Below are positions 9,102 through 17,141 of a DNA stretch of 64,000 nucleotides, piece after piece (the stretch's first letter is position 1; every line of letters begins with the position of its first letter). Made by a program: the position numbers and the translations under genes. The notes beneath the pieces were generated by a model. The model was not told the origin of the DNA. It worked only from the letters and a program-made list of their open reading frames with translations, and searched no databases. The DNA is taken from positions 1-64,000 of the forward strand of contig CAMNQF010000002.1 of NCBI GenBank assembly GCA_946548895.1, written 5' to 3'. The DNA is from an uncultured bacterium (lineage in GTDB: Bacteria; Bacillota; Clostridia; Oscillospirales; Oscillospiraceae).

Positions 9102-10619
9102 ATGGAGCGCAGGAAAATCGACTGGACCATCACCCTGGCCCCCCTGGGGTGCATTCTGGCTTTGAGCGCGCTGTTCATCGCCTTCCCGGAGCGGTCAAAC
9201 CAAGCGCTGAACGCTGTCCGTTTCCTGCTGGGGGATACCTTGGGCGTGTACTACCTGGCGGTGGGGCTGGGGATATTCCTGCTGTCCCTGTTCGCGGCGG
9301 GCTCCAAATACGGGGACATCGTGCTGGGCGATCCGGGGGAGCGGCCCAAATACTCCTTTTTCACCTGGGGCTCCATGATGTTTACCGCGGGGCTGGCGGC
9401 GGACATCCTGTTCTACTCTTTCTCCGAGTGGATCCTGTACGCCGTGGACCCCCATATCGCCGAGCTGGGGCCGGTCCAGGACTGGGCCGGGGTGTTCCCC
9501 ATCTTCCACTGGAGCCTGATCCCCTGGGGGTTCTACCTCATGCTGGCGGCGGCCTTCGGGTTTATGCTCCACGTGCGTAGGCGGGACCGCCAGCGGTACT
9601 CCGAGGCCTGCCGCCCCATCCTGGGAAAGCACACCGACGGACTGCCGGGGCGGCTCATCGACCTGCTGGCGGTATTCGCCCTGCTGGCGGGGACGGCCAC
9701 CACCTTCAGCCTGGCCACTCCCCTGATGGCGGGCATCCTGGACGAGCTGTTCCACATCCCCCTCAGCCGGGAGACGGTCACCGTCCTCATCCTGCTGGCC
9801 ACCTGCGCCGTGTACACCTACTCCCTGCTCCACGGCTTCAAGGGCATCAGCCTGCTGGCCAAGTCCTGCATCTACCTGTTCTTCGGCCTGCTGGCCTACG
9901 TGCTCCTCTTCGGCGGACAGACCCGGTACATCATTGAGACCGGCTTCTCCTCCCTGGGCCGGATGGTCCAGCACTTCTTTGAGCTGGCCACCTTCACCGA
10001 CCCCCAGCGGACCACCTCCTTCCCTCAGAACTGGACCATCTTCTACTGGTCCTACTGGATGGTGTGGTGCGTAGCCGCCCCCTTTTTCATCGGCAGCATC
10101 TCCCGGGGCCGGACGGTGCGCCAGACCATCCTGGGCGGGTACGCCTTCGGGGTGGGGTCCACCATCGTCAGTTTCATTGTGCTGGGCAACTACTCCATGG
10201 GCCGGCAGATGTCCGGCGCGGCGGACTTCATCGCCCAATACCGGCAGGGCGGCGACCTGTACGCCCTCATCATCTCCATGATCCGCACCCTGCCCGGCTC
10301 CGGCTTTGTGCTGGCGCTGGTGCTGGCGGCCATGGCGGCCTTTTACGCCACCTCCTTCGACTCCATCGCCCTCATCGCCGCCTGCTACAGCTGCCGCCGC
10401 CTGGGGCCGGAGGATACCCCCCACTGGGGGGTGCAGCTCATGTGGTGCCTGCTGCTCATCGCCCTGCCCGTCGCCCTGGTGTTCTCCGAGAGCTCCATGG
10501 CCAGCCTCCAGTCGGTGAGCATCATCGCCGCCTTCCCCATCGGGGCGGTGATCCTGCTCATCACCGCCAGTTTTTTCAAGGACGCGGGCCGCTGCCTCCG
10601 GGAGCGGGGCCTGCGCTGA
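9102..10619 (+). CDS. BCCT-family choline/betaine/carnitine transporter
   Basis: 505 residues with about twelve hydrophobic segments. Family signatures are GSMMFTAGLAADILFYSFSEW (the aromatic/glycine-rich segment of helices 3-4) and YWMVWCVAAPFFIGSISRGRTVRQ (helix 8 and the ISRGRT loop). It starts 1 nt after licC and is expected to import choline for the adjacent kinase and cytidylyltransferase; LicB, the transporter of Haemophilus and pneumococcal lic loci, belongs to a different family, so a BCCT carrier here is a functional substitute. The gene is the last of the operon and ends at a strong terminator. Confidence 0.9.
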   Translation: MERRKIDWTITLAPLGCILALSALFIAFPERSNQALNAVRFLLGDTLGVYYLAVGLGIFLLSLFAAGSKYGDIVLGDPGERPKYSFFTWGSMMFTAGLAADILFYSFSEWILYAVDPHIAELGPVQDWAGVFPIFHWSLIPWGFYLMLAAAFGFMLHVRRRDRQRYSEACRPILGKHTDGLPGRLIDLLAVFALLAGTATTFSLATPLMAGILDELFHIPLSRETVTVLILLATCAVYTYSLLHGFKGISLLAKSCIYLFFGLLAYVLLFGGQTRYIIETGFSSLGRMVQHFFELATFTDPQRTTSFPQNWTIFYWSYWMVWCVAAPFFIGSISRGRTVRQTILGGYAFGVGSTIVSFIVLGNYSMGRQMSGAADFIAQYRQGGDLYALIISMIRTLPGSGFVLALVLAAMAAFYATSFDSIALIAACYSCRRLGPEDTPHWGVQLMWCLLLIALPVALVFSESSMASLQSVSIIAAFPIGAVILLITASFFKDAGRCLRERGLR

Positions 10620-10657
10620 AAAGAGGACCGTCCGCCAACGGCGGACGGTCCTCTTTT
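10619..10657. terminator. Bidirectional terminator between BCCT gene and gltX
   Basis: An 18-bp perfect inverted repeat (AAAAGAGGACCGTCCGCC, 10619-10636, and its complement at 10640-10657) has A-rich and T-rich outer ends, so it can terminate both convergent transcripts. Confidence 0.9.
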
Positions 10658-10660
10658 CCG

Positions 10661-12160
10661 TCACTGCAATTTGGCCATGCCCAGCTCCATCCGGCGCAGG
10701 GTCTCCTCCTTCCCCAGGATGCGGCAGATTTCCACCGCGCCCCCCGGGGTGACCGCCTTGCCCGCCGCGGCGATGCGCAGGGGCCACATGAGGGTGGCGT
10801 TCTTTACCCCCAGGCGCTCCGCCAGACCCACCAGCGCGCCGTGGATACCCTCCTGGCTCCAGTCCCCCAGCTGGGACAGCACAGGGTATGCCTGCTTCAG
10901 CATTTCCAGGGACACCTCCGGGTTGGTCTTGGACTTTTTGTTGGTGAACAGGTCCGCGCCGTACTCCGGCGGCGCGTCGAAGAAGTCCACCTTCTCCGGG
11001 ATGTCGGACAGCTTCTCACACCGGGCCTGGAGCAGGGCGGCGATGGCGGCGGCGTCATAGGCCGGGTTTTTCACCGCCCGCCTGATCCAGGGCTCCGCCT
11101 CCCGGGCGAACTCCTCCGGGGGAAGGTCCCGCAGATAGGCGGCGTTGAAATAGTTCAGCTTGTCCATATCGAAGGCGGAGGGGGACTTGGAGATGCCCTC
11201 AATCTCAAACGCCCCGATCAGCTGGTCCATGGTGAAGAACTCCTGCTCGGCCAGGGCGCCGTGGGGGGCCCAGCCCAGCAGGGCCACGTAGTTCACCACC
11301 GCCTGGGACAGGTATCCCTGGGCCACCAGGTCCTGATAGGAGGGGTCGCCCATCCGCTTGGACATTTTGCGCACCGCGCCGGTGGCCGGGTCGTTGAACA
11401 TGACGGAGGCGCAGTGAACATAGGTGGGAATCTCCCAGCCGAAGGCCTCGTAGAGCAGGTTGTACTTCGGCGCGGAGGACAGGTACTCCGCCCCCCGGAC
11501 CACGTGGGTGATGCCCATCAGGTGGTCGTCCACCACGTTGGCAAAATTGTAGGTGGGCAGGCCGTCGGACTTGAGGAGGATCTGGTCGTCCAGCTCGGCG
11601 TTGTCCACGGTGATGTCTCCGTACACCGCGTCGTGGAAGGTGGTGCTTCCCTCCGGGATGCGCTGGCGGATCACATAGGGCTCCCCGGCGTCCAGCCGGG
11701 CCCGGACCTCCTCCGGCGCGAGGGCGCGGCAGGGGTCCTCCACCCGCTCGAAATTGCCGCTGTCCTCGGCGGACTCCGCCTTACCGCAGAAGCAATAGTA
11801 GGCCAGCCCCTTTTCCACCAGCAGCCGGGCGTACCTGCCGTAAAAATCCCGCCGCTCGGTCTGGATGTAGGGGCCCACCGGGCCGCCCACGTCGGGGCCC
11901 TCGTCCCAGTCGAGGCCGCAGCGGCGCATGGTGGCGTATACCACGTCCACAGCGTCCGCCACCAGGCGGCCCTGGTCGGTGTCCTCAATGCGCAGGATAA
12001 ATTTTCCCCCGGCGTGGCGGGCGATCAGATAGGTATACAGGGCGGTGCGCAGGTTGCCCACGTGCATATAGCCGGTGGGGGACGGGGCGAACCGGGTGCG
12101 GACCTCCCCATGGGGAATGCGGGCCTCCATTTCATCAAACCAGCTCTTGTCCATATCCAT
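10661..12160 (-). CDS. gltX: Glutamyl-tRNA synthetase
   Basis: 499 residues, normal for bacterial class I GluRS. The Rossmann domain shows TRFAPSPTGYMHVGNLRTAL (HIGH-equivalent HVGN), and the second signature VRKMSKRMGD is the KMSKS loop; helical anticodon-binding domains follow. It charges tRNA-Glu (possibly also tRNA-Gln in organisms using the amidotransferase route). The start was set at ATG 12160 because GGAGG lies 8 nt upstream; an in-frame TTG at 12175 would overlap that ribosome site. It is transcribed alone from a near-consensus promoter. Confidence 0.96.
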   Translation of the reverse strand: MDMDKSWFDEMEARIPHGEVRTRFAPSPTGYMHVGNLRTALYTYLIARHAGGKFILRIEDTDQGRLVADAVDVVYATMRRCGLDWDEGPDVGGPVGPYIQTERRDFYGRYARLLVEKGLAYYCFCGKAESAEDSGNFERVEDPCRALAPEEVRARLDAGEPYVIRQRIPEGSTTFHDAVYGDITVDNAELDDQILLKSDGLPTYNFANVVDDHLMGITHVVRGAEYLSSAPKYNLLYEAFGWEIPTYVHCASVMFNDPATGAVRKMSKRMGDPSYQDLVAQGYLSQAVVNYVALLGWAPHGALAEQEFFTMDQLIGAFEIEGISKSPSAFDMDKLNYFNAAYLRDLPPEEFAREAEPWIRRAVKNPAYDAAAIAALLQARCEKLSDIPEKVDFFDAPPEYGADLFTNKKSKTNPEVSLEMLKQAYPVLSQLGDWSQEGIHGALVGLAERLGVKNATLMWPLRIAAAGKAVTPGGAVEICRILGKEETLRRMELGMAKLQ

Positions 12161-12192
12161 GGCGAAAACCTCCAAATCAATCGTGTGGCACC

Positions 12193-12221
12193 ATTATAAG
12201 AGGTCAAAGAGATTTTTTCAA
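12193..12221 (-). promoter_or_regulatory. Near-consensus sigma-A promoter of gltX
   Basis: Read on the minus strand: TTGAAA (12221-12216), a 17-bp spacer and TATAAT (12198-12193), 32 nt before the gltX ATG. The short leader leaves no room for a T-box. Confidence 0.8.
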
Positions 12222-12237
12222 GGGGCAAAACAATAGA

Positions 12238-12259
12238 CCCCGCGGTTCTCACCGCGGGG
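12238..12259 (-). terminator. Probable terminator of the HD-domain gene
   Basis: A 9-bp perfect hairpin with a 4-nt loop (CCCCGCGGT / ACCGCGGGG), followed on the minus strand by TCTATTGTTTTG. It lies just upstream of the gltX promoter. Confidence 0.55.
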
Positions 12260-12538
12260 CCCGCCAAATGGCATAAAACGGAGCCGGCCAAGGCTTCGGA
12301 ACAGGTGGTCCGGGGGGCTCCGGCGGTTCGCCGGAGCAGCCCCGGTCAAAGAGAAAGAGGAGATCGCGGCGGATTGTCTGGCTTTCCTTCCTGACAAGGG
12401 CAGTGTACCACAGGCCGCACAAAGAAACCAGGGATAATTTGCGAAAATTTTGTTAAAAAACTATGAATTGGAACCGCTGTAAACCGCTGGGCCAGTCTCC
12501 GCCGCATATCCCGCGCCCGGCGCGGAAAGGAACCCAGC
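12260..12538. other. Non-coding stretch with one GC-rich hairpin
   Basis: No convincing gene is seen. A perfect hairpin GCTCCGGCG-GTT-CGCCGGAGC sits at 12317-12337 within a longer imperfect GGGG...CCCC stem. The right half (about 12440-12480) is AT-rich. It could be the 3' untranslated region of the HD-domain gene. Confidence 0.4.
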
Positions 12539-13138
12539 CTAACAGAAGCTGTTCTCCACCGCGCCCGGCAGCAGCGAATAGATGGACGTGCCGGTCCACC
12601 GCTCAAAAAGCGCCTTGATCTCCAGAATCTTTTTCCATCGGTCAACGGTGAAGGGATGCACGCCATAGCGGATGGCCACGTCCACAAACCGCTTCTCCAA
12701 CAGGCAGAAACCCGTGGGCAGAGCCAGGGCGTCGCACAGCTGCACCAGGCGGTCATAGTCGTCATAGACCGCACTGGCGACGAAATTCTTCATGAATTGA
12801 TAGTCCTCAGCGCTCACGTCGAACACCCCGATAGAGGTCTCAATGTCCTGGATCATAAACGCATGGGAGATGCAGATCTGCGCCGCCTGCGCCCAGCCGC
12901 GCTCCGCGCAGTAGCGGTAGCCGTCGATCAAGTGCCGTTCCGAGCTGATCCCCGCATACCGCCCGATGTCATGCAGGAGCCCCAGCGCATAGGCCCGTCC
13001 GGCGTCCAGATGGGGGCAGCGGAGCGCGATGTTCCGGCAGGCCCGCGCCACATAGCGGGAGTGGTCTACCCAGGCCCCCGGATTAGACTTTGACGCTTCC
13101 TCCAGCGCCCGCTCCGCAGCTTCACAGGTCGGTTCCAT
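12539..13138 (-). CDS. HD-domain phosphohydrolase
   Basis: 199 residues. The HD signature is visible as His in VDHSRYVARACRNIA, then ALGLLHDIGRYAG (the HD pair) and a later SHAF His, so a metal-dependent phosphohydrolase core occupies about residues 20-140. HD proteins cleave nucleotides, cyclic dinucleotides or other phosphoesters; the substrate here cannot be read. The start is ATG 13138 with GGAGG about 8 nt upstream; the frame stays open further upstream but that part is antisense-like and overlaps the next gene. It is probably co-transcribed with the two genes upstream on the same strand. Confidence 0.75.
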   Translation of the reverse strand: MEPTCEAAERALEEASKSNPGAWVDHSRYVARACRNIALRCPHLDAGRAYALGLLHDIGRYAGISSERHLIDGYRYCAERGWAQAAQICISHAFMIQDIETSIGVFDVSAEDYQFMKNFVASAVYDDYDRLVQLCDALALPTGFCLLEKRFVDVAIRYGVHPFTVDRWKKILEIKALFERWTGTSIYSLLPGAVENSFC

Positions 13139-13152
13139 AGCATATCCTCCAT

Positions 13153-13392
13153 TCAGCAGTCCCCGGCGTAATAGGACACGATGCGCATATAGTCCGCCCT
13201 CCCGGGCACATCCAAAACCAGCGGCAGGAAGTTCTTGTTCCGCCGGTGCCGCACCCTCAATTCCTCCTGGAGCGGAAGGTCCCCGTTGATATCCACCGCC
13301 CTGCCGTCCGAACAGCGCATCTTCACCGCGCCTTTGCAGGCGTTGACTTCCTCCAAAAAGCGGTCTACGTTCAAAATGTTCAGCTTCAGCAT
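13153..13392 (-). CDS. Small conserved-looking protein of unknown function
   Basis: 79 residues beginning at ATG 13392 with GGAGG 7 nt upstream. The protein is soluble, beginning LKLNILNVDRFLEEVNACKG, without membrane segments. The opening (N-x-x-D-x-F followed by V-x-x-C-x-G) resembles small hypothetical proteins common in Clostridia, but I cannot give a function. It sits 14 nt upstream of the HD-domain gene, implying co-transcription. Confidence 0.55.
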   Translation of the reverse strand: MLKLNILNVDRFLEEVNACKGAVKMRCSDGRAVDINGDLPLQEELRVRHRRNKNFLPLVLDVPGRADYMRIVSYYAGDC

Positions 13393-13481
13393 GATACAGC
13401 CTCCATCCGTCATGATTTGGGGATGTCCCCCAAGCGTCATTATAGCGGAGGCCAAGCAAAACAGATATCCCGTTCCCGCCA

Positions 13482-14393
13482 TCAATTGTCACGATCCCGC
13501 CATTTTCGCCGGTACTCGGACGGTGTGCAGCCGATATGCTTCCGAAAGAGCTGCCCGAAATAGCTGCCGCTTCCCAGGCCGCAGGCGCGGCCCACAGCGG
13601 TGATGGGCTCCCGCCCGCGCTCCAGCATTTTGCAGGCCGCCTGCAGGCGGTAGCTTTTCATGTATTCCGCCGGGGACGTATGCAGGCAGTCCTGAAACAC
13701 CCGAAAGCACTCCCGCTCGCTCAGGAATGCGGACGCCGCCAATTCCGAAACGGTAATCCGCTCCGAATAGTGGTCGTGGATATACGCCATCATCTGTTTG
13801 ATCTGGCCGCGGTTCTTGCTGCGGGTCAGGGGAGCGTCCAACAGCGGGCGGGCCCGCTCAAACAGCAGCAGCCAAATCTCCGACAGGGCATCCCGCAGCC
13901 TGAACTCCGACCCAAAGCTGCCATCCGCAAATCGGAACGCGTCCAGGATCAATTGGAGAATCCTCGACTGGGCGGGGTCCTCCGGGAACAGCGGGAGCAG
14001 CTCAATTTGAGGCGCCCCGGTGAGAGGCGCGACGTACCGCTGTCCAATGCGGCTCCCCAGCTCTCCCGCCAGAAACGACGGGTCAAAAATATGGAGCAGC
14101 TGGGTGTTCGGGCCCGGCCGCCCCACCGCCCGTGTCATGTGCAAAACGTTGGAGTTGACCATCCCGCCGGACCCCGCCGGAAACAGCAGCGTCCCGCCGG
14201 GCGTACAATATTCCAGCGCGCCGCTCTCCATGTAAAAAAGCTCCACCGGCTCGTGCCAGTGCCATGGCACAAAACGCTCCGCGTATCGGTCAAGTTCCGC
14301 CCGCGTGGCAATATAGGGGAACTCTGTGGAAAATCCGGGAAGCAGCTCCTCCCTGCTTCCGGCCTGGAATTTGATATTCTGTATGTTTTTCAT
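13482..14393 (-). CDS. AraC-family transcriptional regulator
   Basis: 303 residues. The N-terminal cupin-like sensor has VPWHWHEPVELFYMESG (about 42-58), and the C-terminal about 100 residues hold two helix-turn-helix motifs (ITVSELAASAFLSERECFRVFQ and ITAVGRACGLGSGSYFGQLFRKHIGCTPSEYRR). The HWHE block suggests a small-molecule (sugar-type) ligand. The small protein and the HD-domain gene lie downstream on the same strand and may form one unit with it. The promoter is TTGAAC-16-TACAAT. Confidence 0.92.
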   Translation of the reverse strand: MKNIQNIKFQAGSREELLPGFSTEFPYIATRAELDRYAERFVPWHWHEPVELFYMESGALEYCTPGGTLLFPAGSGGMVNSNVLHMTRAVGRPGPNTQLLHIFDPSFLAGELGSRIGQRYVAPLTGAPQIELLPLFPEDPAQSRILQLILDAFRFADGSFGSEFRLRDALSEIWLLLFERARPLLDAPLTRSKNRGQIKQMMAYIHDHYSERITVSELAASAFLSERECFRVFQDCLHTSPAEYMKSYRLQAACKMLERGREPITAVGRACGLGSGSYFGQLFRKHIGCTPSEYRRKWRDRDN

Positions 14394-14441
14394 GTGGGCG
14401 TCACCTGCGTGCCTTATCGTCTGACCGATAACTTTTTCTGT

Positions 14442-14469
14442 ATTGTACCATATGGGGACGGAAGTTCAA
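14442..14469 (-). promoter_or_regulatory. Promoter of the AraC gene
   Basis: On the minus strand TTGAAC (14469-14464), 16-bp spacer, TACAAT (14447-14442), about 50 nt before the ATG. The remaining gap up to the tRNA promoter holds no gene that I can support. Confidence 0.55.
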
Positions 14470-14725
14470 AGCCCCTCTGTCCAAAAGTTGTAATGGTCCG
14501 CCCCTTCCGCTTGTTCACGCCCACGGCAGTCAAGGGTGGAGGCCGAATACCAAGGCTTTGTGGGCGCAAACGCGGCGCGCGATCCCCACGCAGGTTGTGA
14601 AGCGAGCGAAATGAATTTTTGGGAACGCAGCAACCGAATACTCGTTGCTTCCATACGCTTTTGTGCATATTCTGGTACCGGCAAATATGTATTGTATATT
14701 CTTTAAAAAAACTGCAAATTACCTC

Positions 14726-14753
14726 TTTACAAATTTATTTTTTCTGGTATAAT
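14726..14753 (+). promoter_or_regulatory. Promoter of tRNA-Ala
   Basis: TTTACA (14726-14731), 16-bp spacer and TATAAT (14748-14753) in a strongly AT-rich stretch, about 105 bp before the tRNA. The leader between them is long for a tRNA and would be removed by processing. Confidence 0.6.
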
Positions 14754-14864
14754 AATTTTTGCCGCTTCTAAGGCGGAGCGCTTGGGGGACATAACTCGGA
14801 TGGTTGCCGTTGGGTTTGCATCCGCAAGTTCTGATTTTTTGTTGTTGCCGCCAAAATTTCATAC

Positions 14865-14940
14865 GGGCGATTAGCTCAGCTGGGAGAGCGCAGCGTTCGC
14901 AACGCTGAGGTCGTGGGTTCGATCCCCATATCGTCCACCA
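14865..14940 (+). tRNA. tRNA-Ala, anticodon CGC
   Basis: A 76-nt cloverleaf with encoded CCA. Acceptor GGGCGAT pairs with ATCGTCC and includes a G3-U70 wobble, the classical alanine identity element. The anticodon stem CAGCG/CGCTG encloses loop TTCGCAA, giving anticodon CGC (codon GCG). The T-arm GTGGG-TTCGATC-CCCAT is standard. A CGC isoacceptor fits a GC-rich genome. Confidence 0.95.
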
Positions 14941-15034
14941 TAGGGGGCTTATACGAACACCCGGCAATCTGCTTTGTTGGCGCTGTGTTTGTGTTGGCCA
15001 TGTCGCTCCCTGAAAAGCGACACTGAGCACTCAG

Positions 15035-15064
15035 GCACTCGGTCTTTTGGCCGGGTGCTTTTTT
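15035..15064 (+). terminator. Terminator of the tRNA-Ala transcript
   Basis: GCACTCGG (15035-15042) pairs with CCGGGTGC (15051-15058, one G-U) and runs into TTTTTT. A separate 7-bp hairpin, TGTCGCT/AGCGACA (15001-15022), precedes it. Confidence 0.8.
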
Positions 15065-15690
15065 CTGTCTGCTGGCCGGAAGCAGTGTGTGCTGTCTCCG
15101 GCCCTTTAGACCATTTTGCCATACACACGCCGTATATTTTAGACTGTTTTCCAGATTCCATTTAAGGCGCTTGTGCTGTAACATTCAGCCATCCTGAAGG
15201 GCGGAAAGCCAGCCCAAAATAAACGGAGGAAGGAAATAGTCATGAGGATATTCGTCCTCTCCCCACGAAAGCACAGAACGCTTTCGCGGGGGCCCCAATT
15301 GCCTGCCGATCCCTTCATGTTTTTGCCAGTTTTTCATGGTCGGCCCGCCCCGGACGGCCACGGCCACCCGCTGGGCCGCACCCAGCACCCGGGCGCCGCA
15401 GACCGCGCCGCCCTGTCCGGCCGGAGGTCTCGCCCGCTGTGCGCCGCCTACGGCCACGGCCAGCCGCCCGCAGCTCCCCCGCAGGCCGCCGTAGGCCTGG
15501 GCCCAGGCCCTGCCTCCCGGCGGCTTCAGCGCCGGAACGGACACCGCCGTGCGGATTTCCCGGCGGGCCCCCACGAACGCGCCGCCGCCACGGCATGGGC
15601 TTTTCCCGGTTTCAGAATGTACTTGATTTCATCAAGCCAGCTGGACAGTCGTTTAACGAAACGCTGACATGGGGAACGTGTCCAGCAATG
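15065..15690. other. Stretch without a supportable gene; possible degenerate coding remnant
   Basis: A plus-strand frame starts at ATG 15242 with GGAGGAAGGA upstream (141 codons), and a minus-strand frame (15185-15574) ends in an aromatic-rich segment, KNWQKHEGIGRQ followed later by FLPPFILGWLSALQDG. Neither gives a recognisable family, and both become Gly/Arg/Pro/Ala-rich in the very GC-rich middle (15340-15600). I regard it as intergenic or decayed sequence at the left edge of the lower-GC accessory block. Confidence 0.3.
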
Positions 15691-15691
15691 A

Positions 15692-15728
15692 TTTTGGGGG
15701 ACGCCCCATGCAAAAGCGTCCCCCAAAA
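15692..15728. repeat. 13-bp perfect inverted repeat downstream of the MBL gene
   Basis: TTTTGGGGGACGC (15692-15704) and GCGTCCCCCAAAA (15716-15728) around an 11-nt spacer. It lies 50 bp past the stop codon of the minus-strand MBL-fold gene and could act as a terminator, although no T-run follows the stem other than its own end. Confidence 0.5.
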
Positions 15729-15777
15729 CATCTTGAAAGTATACGACGTAAATGCGCTCCTTATTGTTCGATACTTT

Positions 15778-16656
15778 TTACACACGCTGCCAAAACAACA
15801 TATTATTTTCAAACAGAGCACTTAATTTTCCTGTGTCTTTCAGCCATGCCAAATAGGAGCGGACGGTGCTGCCCACCAAAACATATTGCTCAAAGTTCAT
15901 TGTCAGCCCGTAATCTGTAAACAATCTTTGCAAAATCGCCTCAAAGCAAAGTGGTTCCTGGCAGATGCCGGTGACTTTATCCGCAATCTCCAACACCTTG
16001 TCGATGTTATACTGTGCCAACTCTGTCACATCCTCTAAAGCGGCAGCGTGGGCCGGGACAAACATTTTTGCCCGTAAGGATTTGACCATTTCCAGCGTTT
16101 TCAGATAGGCGGCAACATCATAAATGAAACCGATTTGATATTTGTCCAGCGTTTCCCGGCTGGACAGGCAGTCCGCCAGATAGACCACATCATCCGGCGT
16201 CCGAAATCCCACCATATCAAAGAAATGCCCCGGCAGGGAGATGATCTCAAAGCCCTCCGGCAAGGATTCTTTGGTCAGCTCCTGGGGGTCGCTCTCCTGG
16301 GCCATGAGGAATTTGTGCCGCAGTTCCTTACAAGGATAACCACCGTATAAAAAGGATGGTTCCAGAATGGGGTGGCGGGTGAAGGCGCGGTCAATTCCCG
16401 GAGCGTAGATTTTGCACCCGGTCTGGCCCTGCAAATACTTATTGCCGCCGATGTGGTCAGCGTTGGAGTGAGTGTTATAAATAGCGGTGAGCCGCCAGCC
16501 GTTAGCATCCAGAAGCTGCCGCACCTTACGCCCTGCGTCCTTATCGTTGCCGCTGTCGATTAGGCAAACGTCCTGCTTGTTCAGTTTCACCAGCCCGATT
16601 TTGGCTGGGCTTTGGATGTAATAGCTTTGTTCCGAAACCTGGATCAGTTCGTACAT
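15778..16656 (-). CDS. MBL-fold metallohydrolase with altered metal motif
   Basis: 292 residues of the metallo-beta-lactamase fold. The usual H-x-H-x-D-H metal motif reads HSNADH within THSNADHIGGNKYL, so the second His is Asn. Other expected ligands are present: His in LPGHFFDMVGF, Asp in YLADCL and His in VPAHAA. The remaining ligands could still bind one or two metals. A long C-terminal part (about 200-292) resembles a winged-helix extension. It overlaps the upstream PEBP-like gene by 13 nt and is last in an XRE-PEBP-MBL operon. The substrate is unknown. Confidence 0.8.
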   Translation of the reverse strand: MYELIQVSEQSYYIQSPAKIGLVKLNKQDVCLIDSGNDKDAGRKVRQLLDANGWRLTAIYNTHSNADHIGGNKYLQGQTGCKIYAPGIDRAFTRHPILEPSFLYGGYPCKELRHKFLMAQESDPQELTKESLPEGFEIISLPGHFFDMVGFRTPDDVVYLADCLSSRETLDKYQIGFIYDVAAYLKTLEMVKSLRAKMFVPAHAAALEDVTELAQYNIDKVLEIADKVTGICQEPLCFEAILQRLFTDYGLTMNFEQYVLVGSTVRSYLAWLKDTGKLSALFENNMLFWQRV

Positions 16657-17132
16657 GACGTTCCTCCTTCAAAACTGCTGGTAATACTCCCCTTTTGGAG
16701 TATATGCTTTTCGGCTTTTTTCAAAAATGCCCTTTTCGTGGAATGAACGCTCAATTCAATTTTGCAGTCCAAAGTATAAACAGTGAAGCGATATGTATGA
16801 GTTTTGCCCTTGGGCGGTTTAGGCCCCGCATATTTATGGAGGCCATAGCCAATACCTTGTCGGGTTCCGCTCATTCCAGGGACATTTGCGCCAGTTGGGA
16901 TTTGGGCCTTTATCCTGTCTGTCGCCGGGATATTCCAGATGATCCAGTGCGTAAAGTTTTTGATGGGATGGGTTAAATCTTCAAGCGTAATTGCGATTGT
17001 TTGTGCATTGGGCGATAAATTCTTGATTACAAACTCTGGCGACACATCTAATCCGCGCCCGGTATGTTCTGCCGAGAATGTACCGCCGTTTTCTACGCCG
17101 ATGCAAGTAAATTCCAAAACATGATTTTCCAT
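16644..17132 (-). CDS. YbhB/YbcL-type phosphatidylethanolamine-binding (Raf-kinase-inhibitor-like) protein
   Basis: 162 residues covering the whole small PEBP fold. Signatures: GLDVSPEFVIKNLSPNAQTIAITLEDL, THWIIWNIPA, and GYGLHKYAGPKPPKGKTHTYRFTVYTLD, the last corresponding to the ligand-pocket G-x-x-x-Y-x-G-P-x-P-P-x-G-x-x-H block. No signal peptide, so cytoplasmic. The biological role of bacterial members is poorly known. It starts 9 nt after the XRE-cupin gene, so it is translated in the same operon. Confidence 0.88.
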   Translation of the reverse strand: MENHVLEFTCIGVENGGTFSAEHTGRGLDVSPEFVIKNLSPNAQTIAITLEDLTHPIKNFTHWIIWNIPATDRIKAQIPTGANVPGMSGTRQGIGYGLHKYAGPKPPKGKTHTYRFTVYTLDCKIELSVHSTKRAFLKKAEKHILQKGSITSSFEGGTSCTN

Positions 17133-17141
17133 ATGCCCTCC

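Noticed and set aside
10064-12199. 711-codon plus-strand frame across the BCCT end and gltX
   Set aside because: It is antisense to gltX, crosses a strong terminator and has no ribosome site or recognisable domain.
12160-12260. T-box or other leader riboswitch upstream of gltX
   Set aside because: The near-consensus promoter is 32 nt from the ATG, leaving no space for a leader structure; the hairpin at 12238-12259 lies upstream of the promoter.
15242-15667. 141-codon plus-strand gene with a good ribosome site
   Set aside because: Despite GGAGGAAGGA before the ATG, the product is low-complexity Pro/Gly/Arg/Ala after residue 35 and no family is recognisable; a competing frame on the other strand is equally plausible.
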